A stretch of DNA of 64,000 nucleotides from Verrucomicrobiota bacterium (lineage in GTDB: Bacteria; Verrucomicrobiota; Lentisphaeria; JABSQK01; JAJFLO01). Both the position numbers and the translations under genes were made by a program. The notes under the pieces are model-generated. The model made no database searches, was not told the DNA's origin, and saw only the letters and a list, made by a program, of their open reading frames with translations. Shown one piece after another: positions 27,193-36,827 of the stretch. The stretch is from positions 23,180 through 87,179 of the forward strand of contig JAJFLQ010000021.1 in NCBI GenBank assembly GCA_021772615.1, written 5' to 3'. Position 1 is the stretch's first letter. The number at the start of each line of letters is the position of its first letter.

Positions 27193-28686
27193 TCAACCGT
27201 CTGATTCGTCCAGCGCGGCCTCCGCAGGCTCGAGGCCGCGGATGTGTCTCGCTGCTTCAGCGACATACCCCTGGAGCCGCGATTGGCTCAACCCCAATTC
27301 CGTCGCCGCGTTGAATTCCGTAATTGCCGATCGGTATTTGCCTTCCGACAACAGAACCAGCCCTGACCAAAGACGCAGATGCGGACTCTGCGGATAGTGA
27401 TTCCGGTATTGTTTGATGCCACCTTCACCGCCGGACAGCAACGGTGTCGACGCCGAAATAGCGCGTTCTGCACCGAATGCGTCGTCCAGGTCGCCTGCAG
27501 TCACACGTGTGGCAAAGTGACATCCGGCATGACCGAGCGAGGTGATGAAACGCTCGGCGCCGGGATCGTCAACGGTTGCAGTTGTATTGGTACCGGGGAT
27601 TGGCGGCGCTGACCAACGCCGACGGCGCTTCGGGTAACGCATGATGTTCCTGTAGGTTGCCTGAAATTGCCCAGCAGCCTTCTCGGGCGAAAAATGTTCT
27701 TCTATGTGGGCTTTGGCGTTTTTCCCGATGCGCGTGCGTTCTGCAGGATGATGGTAAAGAAATTCCAGGGCCTGCCGGTACGCATCCGTGCTGTGCACAA
27801 CCAATCCCGTCCTTTCGTGCTCCACCAGGTACGCCACACCGCCGTGGGGGAAAACCACCGGGGGAATCCCGCAGTACATGGCCTCCTGCAGGCTCTTCTC
27901 GCTCGTGGCGTACGTGTCTGCGCACAACGGGTAACCGAAAATATCCATCGACTCCAAGACGGGCTTGATGTTCTCCACGAATCCCTTGAAGACAAATCGT
28001 TCGGCGCTAGCCAAACCGCGGGCCTCGTCGAGCAATACATCCCGGCATCCGCCACCGCATACAATAAACCGCACCTGCGGGATCCGCGCGGCCGTGCTTA
28101 TCGCTATGAAGTCCCTGTGCATCTTGGAAAAATTCACCGTGCCGATGTAGCCGATCGTGAACGGTGCATCGTTGTTTTTCTCGAAGTGTCGCAGCCGGCC
28201 GAAATCGGCAATACCCGGGACCACATTGATACGTTCGAACTTCTCCGTTCCTTCCAGTCGTTGAATCGACGGCACGTGTCGGCTGGCCGGCGACGTGAGC
28301 GTCACCCAGTCGGCCATATCCACCAGCGCGTCGGTGATGATCTGGGGTGGGGCGTTGCCGAGTATCTTAAACCACAGGCACAGGCGCATCTCGGGCAGAT
28401 CCCGTATCAAAAACTCAACCTGCGCGGGTGTGTTCCAGAAATGCATCTGAACGATATCAGCGGCTTTGATCTCGGAGCATATCTGCTCGTCGCTCGGCTG
28501 TCGCAGCACGGTGGCGCCGGCCTTCCTCGCGAGTATCAAGGCATACGGGTAGGCGGCGGAGGTAAGCGACATGATCCGGTGTTCATGACGACAACCGATC
28601 TCTGACATGGATGAAATCAGGGCAATGAGGGAACGGGTCGGTCCGCCGCCGGACAGCCGTTCGATAACATGCAGTATTTTACCCAT
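27193..28686 (-). CDS. Glycosyltransferase family 4 with C-terminal TPR-like region
   Basis: The 497-residue product opens MGKILHVIERLSGGGPTRSL, the GT-B acceptor loop, and has FTIGYIGTVNFSKMHRDFIAI and YATSEKSLQEAMYCGIPPVVF, an E-x7-E-like region of GT4 enzymes. After about residue 340 the sequence changes to a helical region with a TPR-like repeat (SPHLRLWSGLVLLSEGKYR, SAITEFNAATELGLSQ), unusual for GT4. Its ATG overlaps the end of the GT2 gene by 8 bases, so the two are coupled. Target glycan unknown. The 275 bases between it and the convergent TIR-SLOG gene hold nothing I recognise. Confidence 0.82.
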   Translation of the reverse strand: MGKILHVIERLSGGGPTRSLIALISSMSEIGCRHEHRIMSLTSAAYPYALILARKAGATVLRQPSDEQICSEIKAADIVQMHFWNTPAQVEFLIRDLPEMRLCLWFKILGNAPPQIITDALVDMADWVTLTSPASRHVPSIQRLEGTEKFERINVVPGIADFGRLRHFEKNNDAPFTIGYIGTVNFSKMHRDFIAISTAARIPQVRFIVCGGGCRDVLLDEARGLASAERFVFKGFVENIKPVLESMDIFGYPLCADTYATSEKSLQEAMYCGIPPVVFPHGGVAYLVEHERTGLVVHSTDAYRQALEFLYHHPAERTRIGKNAKAHIEEHFSPEKAAGQFQATYRNIMRYPKRRRRWSAPPIPGTNTTATVDDPGAERFITSLGHAGCHFATRVTAGDLDDAFGAERAISASTPLLSGGEGGIKQYRNHYPQSPHLRLWSGLVLLSEGKYRSAITEFNAATELGLSQSRLQGYVAEAARHIRGLEPAEAALDESDG

Positions 28687-29365
28687 TCGGCCGTCGGCGA
28701 CGATCGAGGGATTGTTTTACTATCATGAAGATCTCGCGCCTGTTTACCGAAATGTTGCGTGAGAGGTTGGTGCTGTGAAGGCGCTTGAATAACAGCACTT
28801 TAGGAATGCAACTACAGGGAATGCCGAGATCCTGCGCGCGAAGAAACCATTCTGCGTCGCAGCCGATCGCATAGTCCGAATTAAATCTTCCGACCTCACG
28901 GAACAACGATTTCCGCACCACGAGCGTCCCGGGAGTTCGCCCTATGTGGCTGCCAGGCCGGTAACCTGGGTAACCTCCCAGGGGGGCAACAGTGTCGGCA
29001 ACAAAATTTGCGGATATGAATCGCAGGTAAGCGTAACAGTATTGTATCTCTCGTCCGTTCGAGATCTCCGCTGATTGGATGGCCAATTTTTCCGGATCCC
29101 ACAGGTCGTCATGATCCAGGAATGCAATCAGTTCACCCGAAGCACGGTCGATTCCCATATTCCGTGCTGTCGCGAGACCATGCCCGCGTTGCGGTACGAA
29201 GGTAACGTTCGGATAGGATCTGGCTATCGATGCAGTACGGTCGGTCGAATGCCCGTCGACGACGATGATCTCGTATGGCTGTTGCGTCTGGCGCAGGATA
29301 CTGCCGATCGCTGCGCGCAAAAATTTTTGACCGTTCTTGACGACAATGATAACGCTGATTCGCAT
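28679..29365 (-). CDS. Glycosyltransferase family 2
   Basis: A 228-residue GT-A enzyme: ISVIIVVKNGQKFLRAAIGS at the start, IIVVDGHSTDRTASIA nucleotide-binding strand, and GELIAFLDHDDLWDPEKL containing the D-x-D metal motif. It ends soon after, with no membrane helix, so it is a short cytoplasmic member. ATG 29365 is chosen because GT2 enzymes begin just before this strand; ATG 29380 would add five residues. It lies about 45 bases after the receiver-histidine kinase gene on the same strand and overlaps the GT4 gene. Confidence 0.86.
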   Translation of the reverse strand: MRISVIIVVKNGQKFLRAAIGSILRQTQQPYEIIVVDGHSTDRTASIARSYPNVTFVPQRGHGLATARNMGIDRASGELIAFLDHDDLWDPEKLAIQSAEISNGREIQYCYAYLRFISANFVADTVAPLGGYPGYRPGSHIGRTPGTLVVRKSLFREVGRFNSDYAIGCDAEWFLRAQDLGIPCSCIPKVLLFKRLHSTNLSRNISVNRREIFMIVKQSLDRRRRPNG

Positions 29366-29409
29366 ATCGGCGCAACGCATGTGTTGGAAATTCGCGAACG
29401 CGATGGCTG

Positions 29410-30507
29410 CTAGTCCAGGAACATGGACTCGGCCGGCATGTCGGCGTGACCCGGATCCTTTGGTATCACGACGGAAAATATAGTTTTGAATTCCTGGTTT
29501 TCTACGTTGATGCCGCCGTTGTGGCTGATAATGAGCTGGTAAGCGACGGCAAGGCTCAGGCCTCGTCCCTCGGCGTGAATCTTCATGTGGGTTTCGCTGA
29601 ACTCGTTGAAGATATGCGGGAAGTAGTCAGGATCGATACCTTTGCCGCTGTTTTGAATCGAAACATTCACGGCATCGTCGGTTTCGTGCATCGCTACGAC
29701 TACGTCGGTCTCGGCGTGCCCATGACGAATCGCATTATCGAGTATGGTTTCGAACACCCGCGTGATCTGTTTGCGATCGTGCCGGCAGATCGTGGGCGAT
29801 GGGAGATCTGTGGAAACGGAAATTTTCTTGTCATTGGCCAGGCCCATAACCCGCTCGCGGGCATCCCGGATCGCTGAGCACAGGTCCGCGTTCTCGAAAT
29901 GAAAATCAAACTTACCCGACTTAAGAGCGCATAGCATGATCACGTTGTCGAACAGCGAGTTGAGACGTTTGGCGCCGTCGTGGATCATCCGCAGCCACTT
30001 CTGCCTTTCCGCCTCGTCGATGTCCTTGTCTTCGATCAGGGTCTCGACCGGCCATATGATGCTTGTCAAAGGCGTATAGGCCTCGTGACTCATCAGCATG
30101 AGAAAGTCGCCCTTCAGCTTATCGACTTCCTCGACCGACTTCAATCGAAGATATACTCGAATCTTTGCTGCCAGCAATTCTTCATCAAACGGTTTGGTGA
30201 TATAATCATCGGCTCCAACTTCGTATCCCTGAAGCCGTTCCGAGAGCATGGCCTTGGCGGATACCATGATAACCTTGGTATAGCGCAATCCCTGCAGTCC
30301 GCGAATCTGGCGACAGACCTCGTAACCGTCCATTCCCGGCATCATGATATCGAGAAGGATGATGTCCGGCAGGTATGTTTTGGCGATCTCGAGTGCGTCT
30401 TCGCCGTTCGATGCGCTGCGAAGGTCGTACTCTTCCAGTATTTCTTCGAGAATCTCGACATTGGTCGGATTATCATCTACTATCAGAATTTTATGATGTG
30501 ACTTCAT
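29410..30507 (-). CDS. Receiver-histidine kinase hybrid (REC-HisKA-HATPase)
   Basis: A soluble 365-residue protein. The N-terminal receiver (about 5-125) has ILIVDDNP, phospho-acceptor Asp53 (IILLDIMMPGMDG) and DDYITKPF. A HisKA helix follows with the H-box LMSHEAYTPLTSI. The His is present but the usual Glu-Leu-Arg is replaced by Glu-Ala-Tyr. The ATPase domain has ILDNAIRHG (N-box), NSGKGIDPDYFPHIF (G1) and GRGLSLAVAYQLI (G2, usually GxGLGL). Proteins with a receiver before the kinase often take phosphate from or pass it to partners. The same-strand HAMP kinase, binding protein and TonB receptor upstream make it a likely member of that pathway. Confidence 0.85.
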   Translation of the reverse strand: MKSHHKILIVDDNPTNVEILEEILEEYDLRSASNGEDALEIAKTYLPDIILLDIMMPGMDGYEVCRQIRGLQGLRYTKVIMVSAKAMLSERLQGYEVGADDYITKPFDEELLAAKIRVYLRLKSVEEVDKLKGDFLMLMSHEAYTPLTSIIWPVETLIEDKDIDEAERQKWLRMIHDGAKRLNSLFDNVIMLCALKSGKFDFHFENADLCSAIRDARERVMGLANDKKISVSTDLPSPTICRHDRKQITRVFETILDNAIRHGHAETDVVVAMHETDDAVNVSIQNSGKGIDPDYFPHIFNEFSETHMKIHAEGRGLSLAVAYQLIISHNGGINVENQEFKTIFSVVIPKDPGHADMPAESMFLD

Positions 30508-30762
30508 ACATATCGATCGCTATGTGCGTCCTAAAGGTTGGCGTGCCTGCAGCCTGGAATCGGCGGATATCCAGGCAAGGTGTTATCGGGTGTCAAACGG
30601 GTTCCAGAGCCACAGAAACCAGCCGCGCTTAACGTAAACGGCGATAGTTCCGTTGTCGAACTTTTTCTTATGCGAATTGCTGCGCAACACCTGTGCCAGG
30701 TCTGTCGCTGTGCCGGCACAAAATGTAGCGATTGCCGAATTGGGACAGCGCGCGGGTCATGA

Positions 30763-32361
30763 TCATCCATATTGCGCCGCCTCTATCCCCGGCGCACCGG
30801 GGTCGTTTGGCATTTTTACGGGCAGTTCAACGACAAACACGCTGCCGCCGTCTGCGATATTCTCCGCCCATATTTTTCCGCTGTGCGCCGCTATGATTTC
30901 GCGACAAATGGACAAACCGAGTCCGGTGCCGCCGGCGCCGGTCTTGGTCATACTGGATTGGATGAATTTGTCAAAGATGGTTTCAATTTCGTCTGCCGGT
31001 ATGCCGGGGCCGCGATCGCGAATACGAACCCGTAAAACGGTCGGTGCGTAATCGATCGTGATCTGTATTGACGTCGAGTCCGGTGAAAATTTTACGGCGT
31101 TGCTCATCAGGTTGCGCACGACCTGCAGGAACCTTCCGGAATCCGCTTCAAACAGGCTTGCCGTTGGCGGGCTCTCGAATTCGACCGCAATATTCTTCTC
31201 CGACAGCATCGAGCGAAACTCATCGACGACCATCTGAATTAGCAGATTTGCGTCGTTCTCCTGGAAAACGAAGTCCATTTTTCCGGATTCGAGTTTCGCC
31301 AGATCGAGGAGGTCATTCAGGAGCCGCAACAGCGTGTTGCCGCTATGCTGAATTTTATCGAAGTAGTAAAACAGCTTAGACTTGTCTACATCGTTGACTT
31401 TCTTGACGCCGAATGCAGCAAAACTCAATATTCCGTGCAGTGGTGTGCGCAATTCATGACTCATGTTGGCGAGAAATTCGCTTTTGGCGCGGTTTGCCGC
31501 CTCCGCTTTGAATACCGTTTTTTCCAGCTCGCACGTTCGTTCATGCACCTGTGTCTGCAGCGTGTCGCTGAATTCGCGCGCCTCCTGATCCCGTTGCTGG
31601 ATTGTCTGGCGCATCTGCTCGTAGGCGCGGGCGAGCTGGCTGATCTCGTCGTGACCGGGATCGTCGACTGCGACCCCTAGATCGCCGCGGGTGATGCGAT
31701 CGCTTGCCATGATCAGGTTGTTCAGCCGTTGTATCCAGTGACCGACGATCAGAAACACCAGAGCAGATCCGACCATGGCCGCCAGCAGAAATATGCCCAG
31801 GGTCGTCCGTGTCTGCGCGAGCTGTGCGTTTCGCGCCGGTGCTCGGGACACCCCCACGATCACCTTGCCGATAATTTGACCTGTGCCGGCGTTTCGCAGC
31901 GCAGTGTTGAACATATGTTCGTCAGTTGAATTGATAGCTGCAATTCCGAGATCGTCGCCAGGCGCCGACAACGATACGGGGTTGGAAACCACGAAGAAGC
32001 TGCTGCTGTCAGCCGATGATCCGTCCACGTAACGCTGCCAGCTGGCCGGGTCGCGAACGAATGATTCCACCAACCGATCCCGATCGTCGTAGATGCCGAT
32101 GAACAACACGTGCTCCGCTCTGGAAAACGGTTCAATCCGTCGCTGCAGTTCGAATCTGTCGCCGACTGCGAGCGGCAGCTCACAGGTCTGCGCCAGGCTA
32201 TAAGCGCGCGCCTTTCCTTCGCGTTGCTGGCCGATATCGATCAGGCGATTGGTCTGGATAATGGTCGCCACTGCCGCGAGGCCAAGTGCAAACGTGAGAA
32301 TAATGATCACAGCGGCAACGGCTTTGAAACGCAGGCTGAATTGTGTCTGAAGGTCGTTCAT
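30763..32361 (-). CDS. Membrane sensor histidine kinase with HAMP domain
   Basis: A 532-residue kinase. A first membrane helix (AVAAVIIILTFALGLAAVATI) is followed by a periplasmic sensor of about 140 residues, a second helix (GIFLLAAMVGSALVFLIVG) and a HAMP domain (NNLIMASDRITRGDLGVAV). After a coiled coil come the HisKA H-box SEFLANMSHELRTPLHGIL and an ATPase domain with NAVKFSPDS, RDRGPGIPADEIETIFDKF and GTGLGLSICREII. All key residues are intact. Its ATG overlaps the stop of the substrate-binding protein gene (ATGA). The binding protein may therefore present ligand to its periplasmic domain. A 255-base gap with no recognisable feature separates it from the receiver-kinase gene. Confidence 0.93.
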   Translation of the reverse strand: MNDLQTQFSLRFKAVAAVIIILTFALGLAAVATIIQTNRLIDIGQQREGKARAYSLAQTCELPLAVGDRFELQRRIEPFSRAEHVLFIGIYDDRDRLVESFVRDPASWQRYVDGSSADSSSFFVVSNPVSLSAPGDDLGIAAINSTDEHMFNTALRNAGTGQIIGKVIVGVSRAPARNAQLAQTRTTLGIFLLAAMVGSALVFLIVGHWIQRLNNLIMASDRITRGDLGVAVDDPGHDEISQLARAYEQMRQTIQQRDQEAREFSDTLQTQVHERTCELEKTVFKAEAANRAKSEFLANMSHELRTPLHGILSFAAFGVKKVNDVDKSKLFYYFDKIQHSGNTLLRLLNDLLDLAKLESGKMDFVFQENDANLLIQMVVDEFRSMLSEKNIAVEFESPPTASLFEADSGRFLQVVRNLMSNAVKFSPDSTSIQITIDYAPTVLRVRIRDRGPGIPADEIETIFDKFIQSSMTKTGAGGTGLGLSICREIIAAHSGKIWAENIADGGSVFVVELPVKMPNDPGAPGIEAAQYG

Positions 32362-33299
32362 CGGTCATCTTTTGGAGAAATGACGTAATCAGCCCGCTTT
32401 ATGAGTGATTCCGGCAGGTGGTATCCGAATTTCTCCGCGGCAATAAGATTGACAGCGATCTGGAATCGTGGAGCGATCCTTGCATGGCCTCCTTCTCCGC
32501 GGCTGCTGACAGCGTCACGGAGGAGTTCAAGAGCGGCTTCGCCCGCCTGTTTTCCCTGTTCCGTGGGGTCGATGCCGACGCCGATCAATGCTCCCGCACG
32601 CACGAATGACTGGGAAAAACCGAACACCGGCGTCCGCCGGCGTAGCGACTCCAGCAGCAGCGACCGCGTCACGGCCGGGGAATAGATGGACCGGTCTGCC
32701 TCGGTCCAGACGATGTCATTGCGTAAGCGGAAAAGCCGCTTTATGGCCCCGGCCAGGGACCGTTCGTCGTCAACGTCCACGGCGTTAAGCGTCCAGTGCG
32801 ACGGTATCGCTGCGCGAACTGCGGCGAGAGTTGCCATGCTGTCGGGGTCTTCGGAGCGGTACAGCATACCGAGATCGCGTGTGTGCGGCAGACCTTCAGC
32901 AATCAACGTAAATTGCCTGGCGAGGTCGATCTCGATACTTACGCCGGCTACGCCGCAACCAGGTGGAAACGCCAGCTCCCGAGCGTCCGAAACCATGCAG
33001 TACGTAAGGTTGTACGGCGGTATCGCCGTCTCGCTCACCAATATGGCTGCCGCGGTACCGACCGCGGCGAAGACGGTGTCTCCGTTTTCCACCAATACGG
33101 ACGTATTCGCGCGCACGCTCTCCAGTGTCTCGATTCTCCCCCGATGGCCGGCACGGGTCACGGTGCTGATAATCGCGTTTGCAGCTGCCTGATACGGCGG
33201 TTCGCGGCTGGCAAGGACGACCACAATGTCCGCGGCTAGTCCCGCCGTCGCGAAAAGAAGCAAAGACATAATCAGAAGGATGTGTCGTTGGTATGGCAT
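32358..33299 (-). CDS. Periplasmic ABC-type substrate-binding protein (ABC_sub_bind-like), sensor partner
   Basis: The 313-residue product has a signal peptide (HILLIMSLLLFATAGLA, cleavage before AD) and a two-lobed periplasmic-binding fold resembling the ABC_sub_bind family (VVVLASREPPYQAAANAI; DTVFAAVGTAAAILVSE; GVSIEIDLARQFTLIAEGLP; GVGIDPTEQGKQAGEAALELL). No ABC permease or ATPase gene is nearby; a histidine kinase gene follows with an ATGA overlap and a TonB receptor gene precedes it by 70 bases. A sensing role rather than transport is therefore more likely. The frame is open to 33485 but the signal peptide fixes the start at 33299. Ligand unknown. Confidence 0.82.
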   Translation of the reverse strand: MPYQRHILLIMSLLLFATAGLAADIVVVLASREPPYQAAANAIISTVTRAGHRGRIETLESVRANTSVLVENGDTVFAAVGTAAAILVSETAIPPYNLTYCMVSDARELAFPPGCGVAGVSIEIDLARQFTLIAEGLPHTRDLGMLYRSEDPDSMATLAAVRAAIPSHWTLNAVDVDDERSLAGAIKRLFRLRNDIVWTEADRSIYSPAVTRSLLLESLRRRTPVFGFSQSFVRAGALIGVGIDPTEQGKQAGEAALELLRDAVSSRGEGGHARIAPRFQIAVNLIAAEKFGYHLPESLIKRADYVISPKDDR

Positions 33300-33369
33300 C
33301 AGTTCAGGTATCGACCAATATCCTTTTGGGGCGCCGCGACAGACCTTATGTCTGGTGGCGCGATCCGCA

Positions 33370-35505
33370 TTAAAAGTATGCAGAAAACCGTGTGAAGACC
33401 GTACGGCCGGGTGTTTCGTGAGCGGTGAAATTGTTGACCCCGAGCACGGGAAAGCCGGTATCGTCGAGGAGGTCCGAAACACCAATCAGCCATTCGCAGC
33501 GATCTCGGTGAAAACGTTTTGCCACAGTGAGGTCGAGACGGTGAAACGAATCGAATTCGTTTGCCGGAAATAGACTGTCACGCGTGATGTCCGAAACTTT
33601 ATAGTTCAGATTTACGGTCCACTGTCGCGGAAGATACAGTCGCCCGTTGATGCCCGCTTTGTTCAGTGCTGGTGCGAACGCTCGTGTAGACTGAACGCGC
33701 CGGTCGGTTTCGAAATCGTTGTAGGCGTACCACAACGAAACGGTTCCGGCACTGTGCTTGAAGGTCAGTTCGGCCTCGGCTCCGGCTGCCTTGGCGCCGT
33801 CGATATTGTCGATCTGCGTGATGTTCTGGAATGGGTTGGCGGACGGTATATTGCGAAACCCGATGACATTCTCGTACCGTTGCATATAGGCATCGATTCG
33901 GAAGGACAGTGACGGATTCAGTTGTGCCGTGTATCCGGTTTCGAGTGATGCTATTTCTTCATTGTCCAGATCATCCGCTTGACTCACGACTGCGGAGAAG
34001 TTCACAACCGGAGGCAGATTTACCTGGAAGACGCGCTCGGTTTCCAGCTCACGGATGGCAGCAAGCGGCGTGCGAAACGCCCTGGCAGCGCTCAGCCGCC
34101 AGATATGCCGTTTCTGGTCGTCGATAGCGAACAGCGACGTCATGCGCCCAGCCCAATCCGGATTCGTGCCGGAGTAGTAATCGCCACGCAATTGGGTTTC
34201 AATTGTCCACCGATCCGTCACACGCCACCGATCCAAGCCGAAGAGTCCGGCCCATTCTTCATCGAACGGGGCGTCTTCCAGCTTCAAATCCTCAGGATTC
34301 GAATTGTCGGTATCAATGCGAAACAGTCGAATGTTCCCGCCCAGCGAGACGGTATGGGACGGATCAAGACGGACGTCATACTGAAAGTCGAGATTATTAT
34401 CGAGTGCCGAATAGGACGCGAGCCCGGTGACGCCGGTGTCGGTATATGTGCCGTACCATTGGACATATGCGGATTCATTCTCGTCGATGGTACGGTCGAG
34501 TCGTAGATATGACCGTACCGTGGTCAGATCGCTGTTCTTGCCCAGAAGTACACCCGTTACTTCGAAGTCGCCTTGTTCGATAGACGACACACCAAGTCCC
34601 ATGGACACGACGTTGTCCTCGTCCATGTCATATGTCGCAGTGGCATTGATGCGAAAATTCTGATGAAAGTCACGCGGCATGGTGTTGGACGAACCGGCGC
34701 TGAAGCCGACGTTGCGGAATTCATTTACATCAATAGCGTCGTTCGAGCTTTCCAGATCCTGATAGCCGAGCGACAGTCGCCAGTGCCACTGTTCCCGGCT
34801 GTCCGCCCACCGGGCGTGGGTGTAGTAATCGCCGAATTCATCAATCGTCCCGGTGACGAGTGCGCCGGACGCCGTTCCTGGTGCCTTGGTAATGATGTTT
34901 ACCGCGCCGTTGAACGCGTTTGCCCCCCAAACCGCGCCCCCGGGGCCGCGTACGATTTCGATTCTTTCGATATCCTCGAGGAAAATCGGCAGACGCAGGA
35001 GTTCCGAGCCGCCGAACATCGGACTGTCGGCATAGCGGCCGTCTATGAGCGTGAGCGTGCGGTCGGAAAACACCTCATGCAGGCCGCGTATCCCAAGAGC
35101 ATAACGATTACGGTCAATCGTGAGCATATCCACACCGGGCTGGAATTGCAGAATCTCGTAGAGGTTCGTCAAACCGCTGAAATGAATATCGTCGGATGTG
35201 ACAACGCTAACCGGCACCGATGATTCATTGATCGGCTGTGCCTGACGGGACGCGGAAAACACGACCGGTAACTCTTCGAAAAGCAGCAGCTCGTCATACG
35301 ACGCATCGCCGTGATCCGGCGAATCTAAGGCCGTCGCCAGAGCATCGCCGCCAACGGCGCAGTTTGCAGCGAGGAAAATCAGTGTCGCCAGGCCGACGAG
35401 CGACAGTTGACCTTGTCCGCTAATGGAGTTTGACCCTCCGGGCGCGCCTGATCGGCGGCGGAGGTACGGGGTAACAGTATGCCTCGATATCGTACGGTAT
35501 TGCAT
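33370..35505 (-). CDS. TonB-dependent outer-membrane receptor
   Basis: A 711-residue outer-membrane protein. A long N-terminal segment with signal helix (LSLVGLATLIFLAANCAVGG) precedes the plug domain (about 85-200), with VPVSVVTSDDIHFSGLTNLYEILQ split across it, YALGIRGLHEVFSDRTL and ERIEIVRGPGGAVWGANAFN. A 22-strand barrel follows, ending in the aromatic F of VFTRFSAYF. These proteins import siderophores, cobalamin, glycans or nickel using TonB energy, and some signal. No ExbBD/TonB gene is near; the genes downstream encode a binding protein and a histidine kinase. GAGG lies 10 bases before the ATG. Ligand unknown. Confidence 0.92.
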   Translation of the reverse strand: MQYRTISRHTVTPYLRRRSGAPGGSNSISGQGQLSLVGLATLIFLAANCAVGGDALATALDSPDHGDASYDELLLFEELPVVFSASRQAQPINESSVPVSVVTSDDIHFSGLTNLYEILQFQPGVDMLTIDRNRYALGIRGLHEVFSDRTLTLIDGRYADSPMFGGSELLRLPIFLEDIERIEIVRGPGGAVWGANAFNGAVNIITKAPGTASGALVTGTIDEFGDYYTHARWADSREQWHWRLSLGYQDLESSNDAIDVNEFRNVGFSAGSSNTMPRDFHQNFRINATATYDMDEDNVVSMGLGVSSIEQGDFEVTGVLLGKNSDLTTVRSYLRLDRTIDENESAYVQWYGTYTDTGVTGLASYSALDNNLDFQYDVRLDPSHTVSLGGNIRLFRIDTDNSNPEDLKLEDAPFDEEWAGLFGLDRWRVTDRWTIETQLRGDYYSGTNPDWAGRMTSLFAIDDQKRHIWRLSAARAFRTPLAAIRELETERVFQVNLPPVVNFSAVVSQADDLDNEEIASLETGYTAQLNPSLSFRIDAYMQRYENVIGFRNIPSANPFQNITQIDNIDGAKAAGAEAELTFKHSAGTVSLWYAYNDFETDRRVQSTRAFAPALNKAGINGRLYLPRQWTVNLNYKVSDITRDSLFPANEFDSFHRLDLTVAKRFHRDRCEWLIGVSDLLDDTGFPVLGVNNFTAHETPGRTVFTRFSAYF

Positions 35506-35780
35506 CGTCGTGATACCTCTTGTGAGCCGTGATTCGTTGTCGCGAGAATGAATGTACCCGGCCAGTTAAGGAATCGACCGTTTTTTTACACGTAGTTGTA
35601 AGCCGGAGGCACATGATTGACTCAAGCTGGGCATAGCTTGTGAACGCTATGGACAATACTGCCGGAGTCCGACGGAATCGCGCCGGGAGGCAACGCATTC
35701 AAGGCGTTAATGTGGCTGCCCTGGCTGCGTGTGTAAAGCGGGGCGCATTTATCATACCACGGTAACGTGGATGCCTGCGG

Positions 35781-36491
35781 TCAGGGTGCGTTGCTGGAAG
35801 GCGAGGGATCGATCTTTACCGTAACCTTGCTGTAGATTTTGTGTTCCTCGTAGGTCCCGGAAATGTAAATGGGGTTGGTGTACGGCTTCTCAGGAATGAA
35901 CGTTGGCTTCACGACTGTAGCCACGGTCAGTTTATCGCCCGGCGCAATATCTTTGGGCTCGTCGAACTCCACGGTGACCTTGCCGCCATTGCAGCTGGCT
36001 CGGTTAATCGTGAATGGTTTGTCCCCGACGTTGAGAATGTCGAAGTGTACTTCAGTGCTTAAGTACCCGTCACGTTCGTCATTCATCTTGAACTCGATTA
36101 CCGATGGTTGTGCCTCGATAACCGGCTTTACGGTGGCATCGAAGGTAATGGACTGACGACCGTTGCGGACGTCGTTGCTGGTGACGAATATCCTCTGTGA
36201 TTTCTTGCCAATTCGTCCCACCGGATTAAACTTCACTGTCATGGTTGCGGTTTCTGCGGGTTGCAGCGTCTTTTCGCTTATTCGGGCGGTTGTGCAGCCG
36301 CAGGATCCCTGCATCTTTGTGATCTTCAGCTCGGCGTCGCCAATATTGGTGACCGTGACATCTCGTGTCACCGGTGCAACCGCGTACATCTCACCAAAGC
36401 TGAAAGATTTGGGTTCGAACGCGATTTTCTGGGCGTGTCCGATCCACGCCGCCGTTGCGACCGTTATGAGTGCAAAATACCGTATATTCAT
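35781..36491 (-). CDS. DUF1573-family exported protein
   Basis: The 236-residue product has a signal peptide (YFALITVATAAWIGHAQ) and two immunoglobulin-like beta domains. The first opens FEPKSFSFGEMYAVAPVTRDV and holds GSCGCTTARI, the CGCT motif that marks DUF1573; the second starts near VIEAQPSVIEFKMND. AGGAG lies 8 bases before the ATG at 36491; an upstream extension to 36668 lacks a signal and is rejected. Family members are common in Bacteroidetes and PVC bacteria; their role is unknown, possibly surface attachment or redox-linked binding. The 275 bases between it and the TonB receptor gene show no terminator I recognise. Confidence 0.85.
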   Translation of the reverse strand: MNIRYFALITVATAAWIGHAQKIAFEPKSFSFGEMYAVAPVTRDVTVTNIGDAELKITKMQGSCGCTTARISEKTLQPAETATMTVKFNPVGRIGKKSQRIFVTSNDVRNGRQSITFDATVKPVIEAQPSVIEFKMNDERDGYLSTEVHFDILNVGDKPFTINRASCNGGKVTVEFDEPKDIAPGDKLTVATVVKPTFIPEKPYTNPIYISGTYEEHKIYSKVTVKIDPSPSSNAP

Positions 36492-36827
36492 CGTGGTGCT
36501 CCTGTTGCAATAGATTGTAACTATATCACCGCTCAGTGTGGCAGGCGCGTTGCGCCGAACATGCACGGTCGCTATCTGGGTATAGACAAATACTAAGTGG
36601 CGAAAGTTGCAAATGCAACGGCATACCGCGATTGGCATCGACCCCAAGGCAAATGCAGGTGACCGCACCGCAACATGGTTATCTTGAAACTGACGCCGTA
36701 ACTCATTATATTGCCCCCCGACAATCTGCTCAGACCTCTACTTGGCCTTGGCGCACCGGTGACAGCCACAATGTCGCCGTGCCGGAAGGCCGCCCCGCAT
36801 TGACACGTCCGAAGGAACCGGCGAATC
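36492..36827. other. Divergent intergenic region with a plus-strand promoter
   Basis: These 336 bases separate the DUF1573 gene from the second receiver-kinase gene. They contain the consensus-like promoter given separately. I see no small gene, RNA or operator beyond that. Confidence 0.5.
36684..36712 (+). promoter_or_regulatory. Sigma-70-type promoter of second receiver-kinase gene
   Basis: A -35 box TTGAAA (36684-36689) and a -10 box TATATT (36707-36712) are 17 bases apart, the best promoter match in the window. It gives a leader of roughly 108 bases before the ATG at 36828. Confidence 0.6.

Noticed and set aside
27667..28605. Open frame opposite the GT4 gene
   Set aside because: Antisense shadow of a gene with clear glycosyltransferase motifs.
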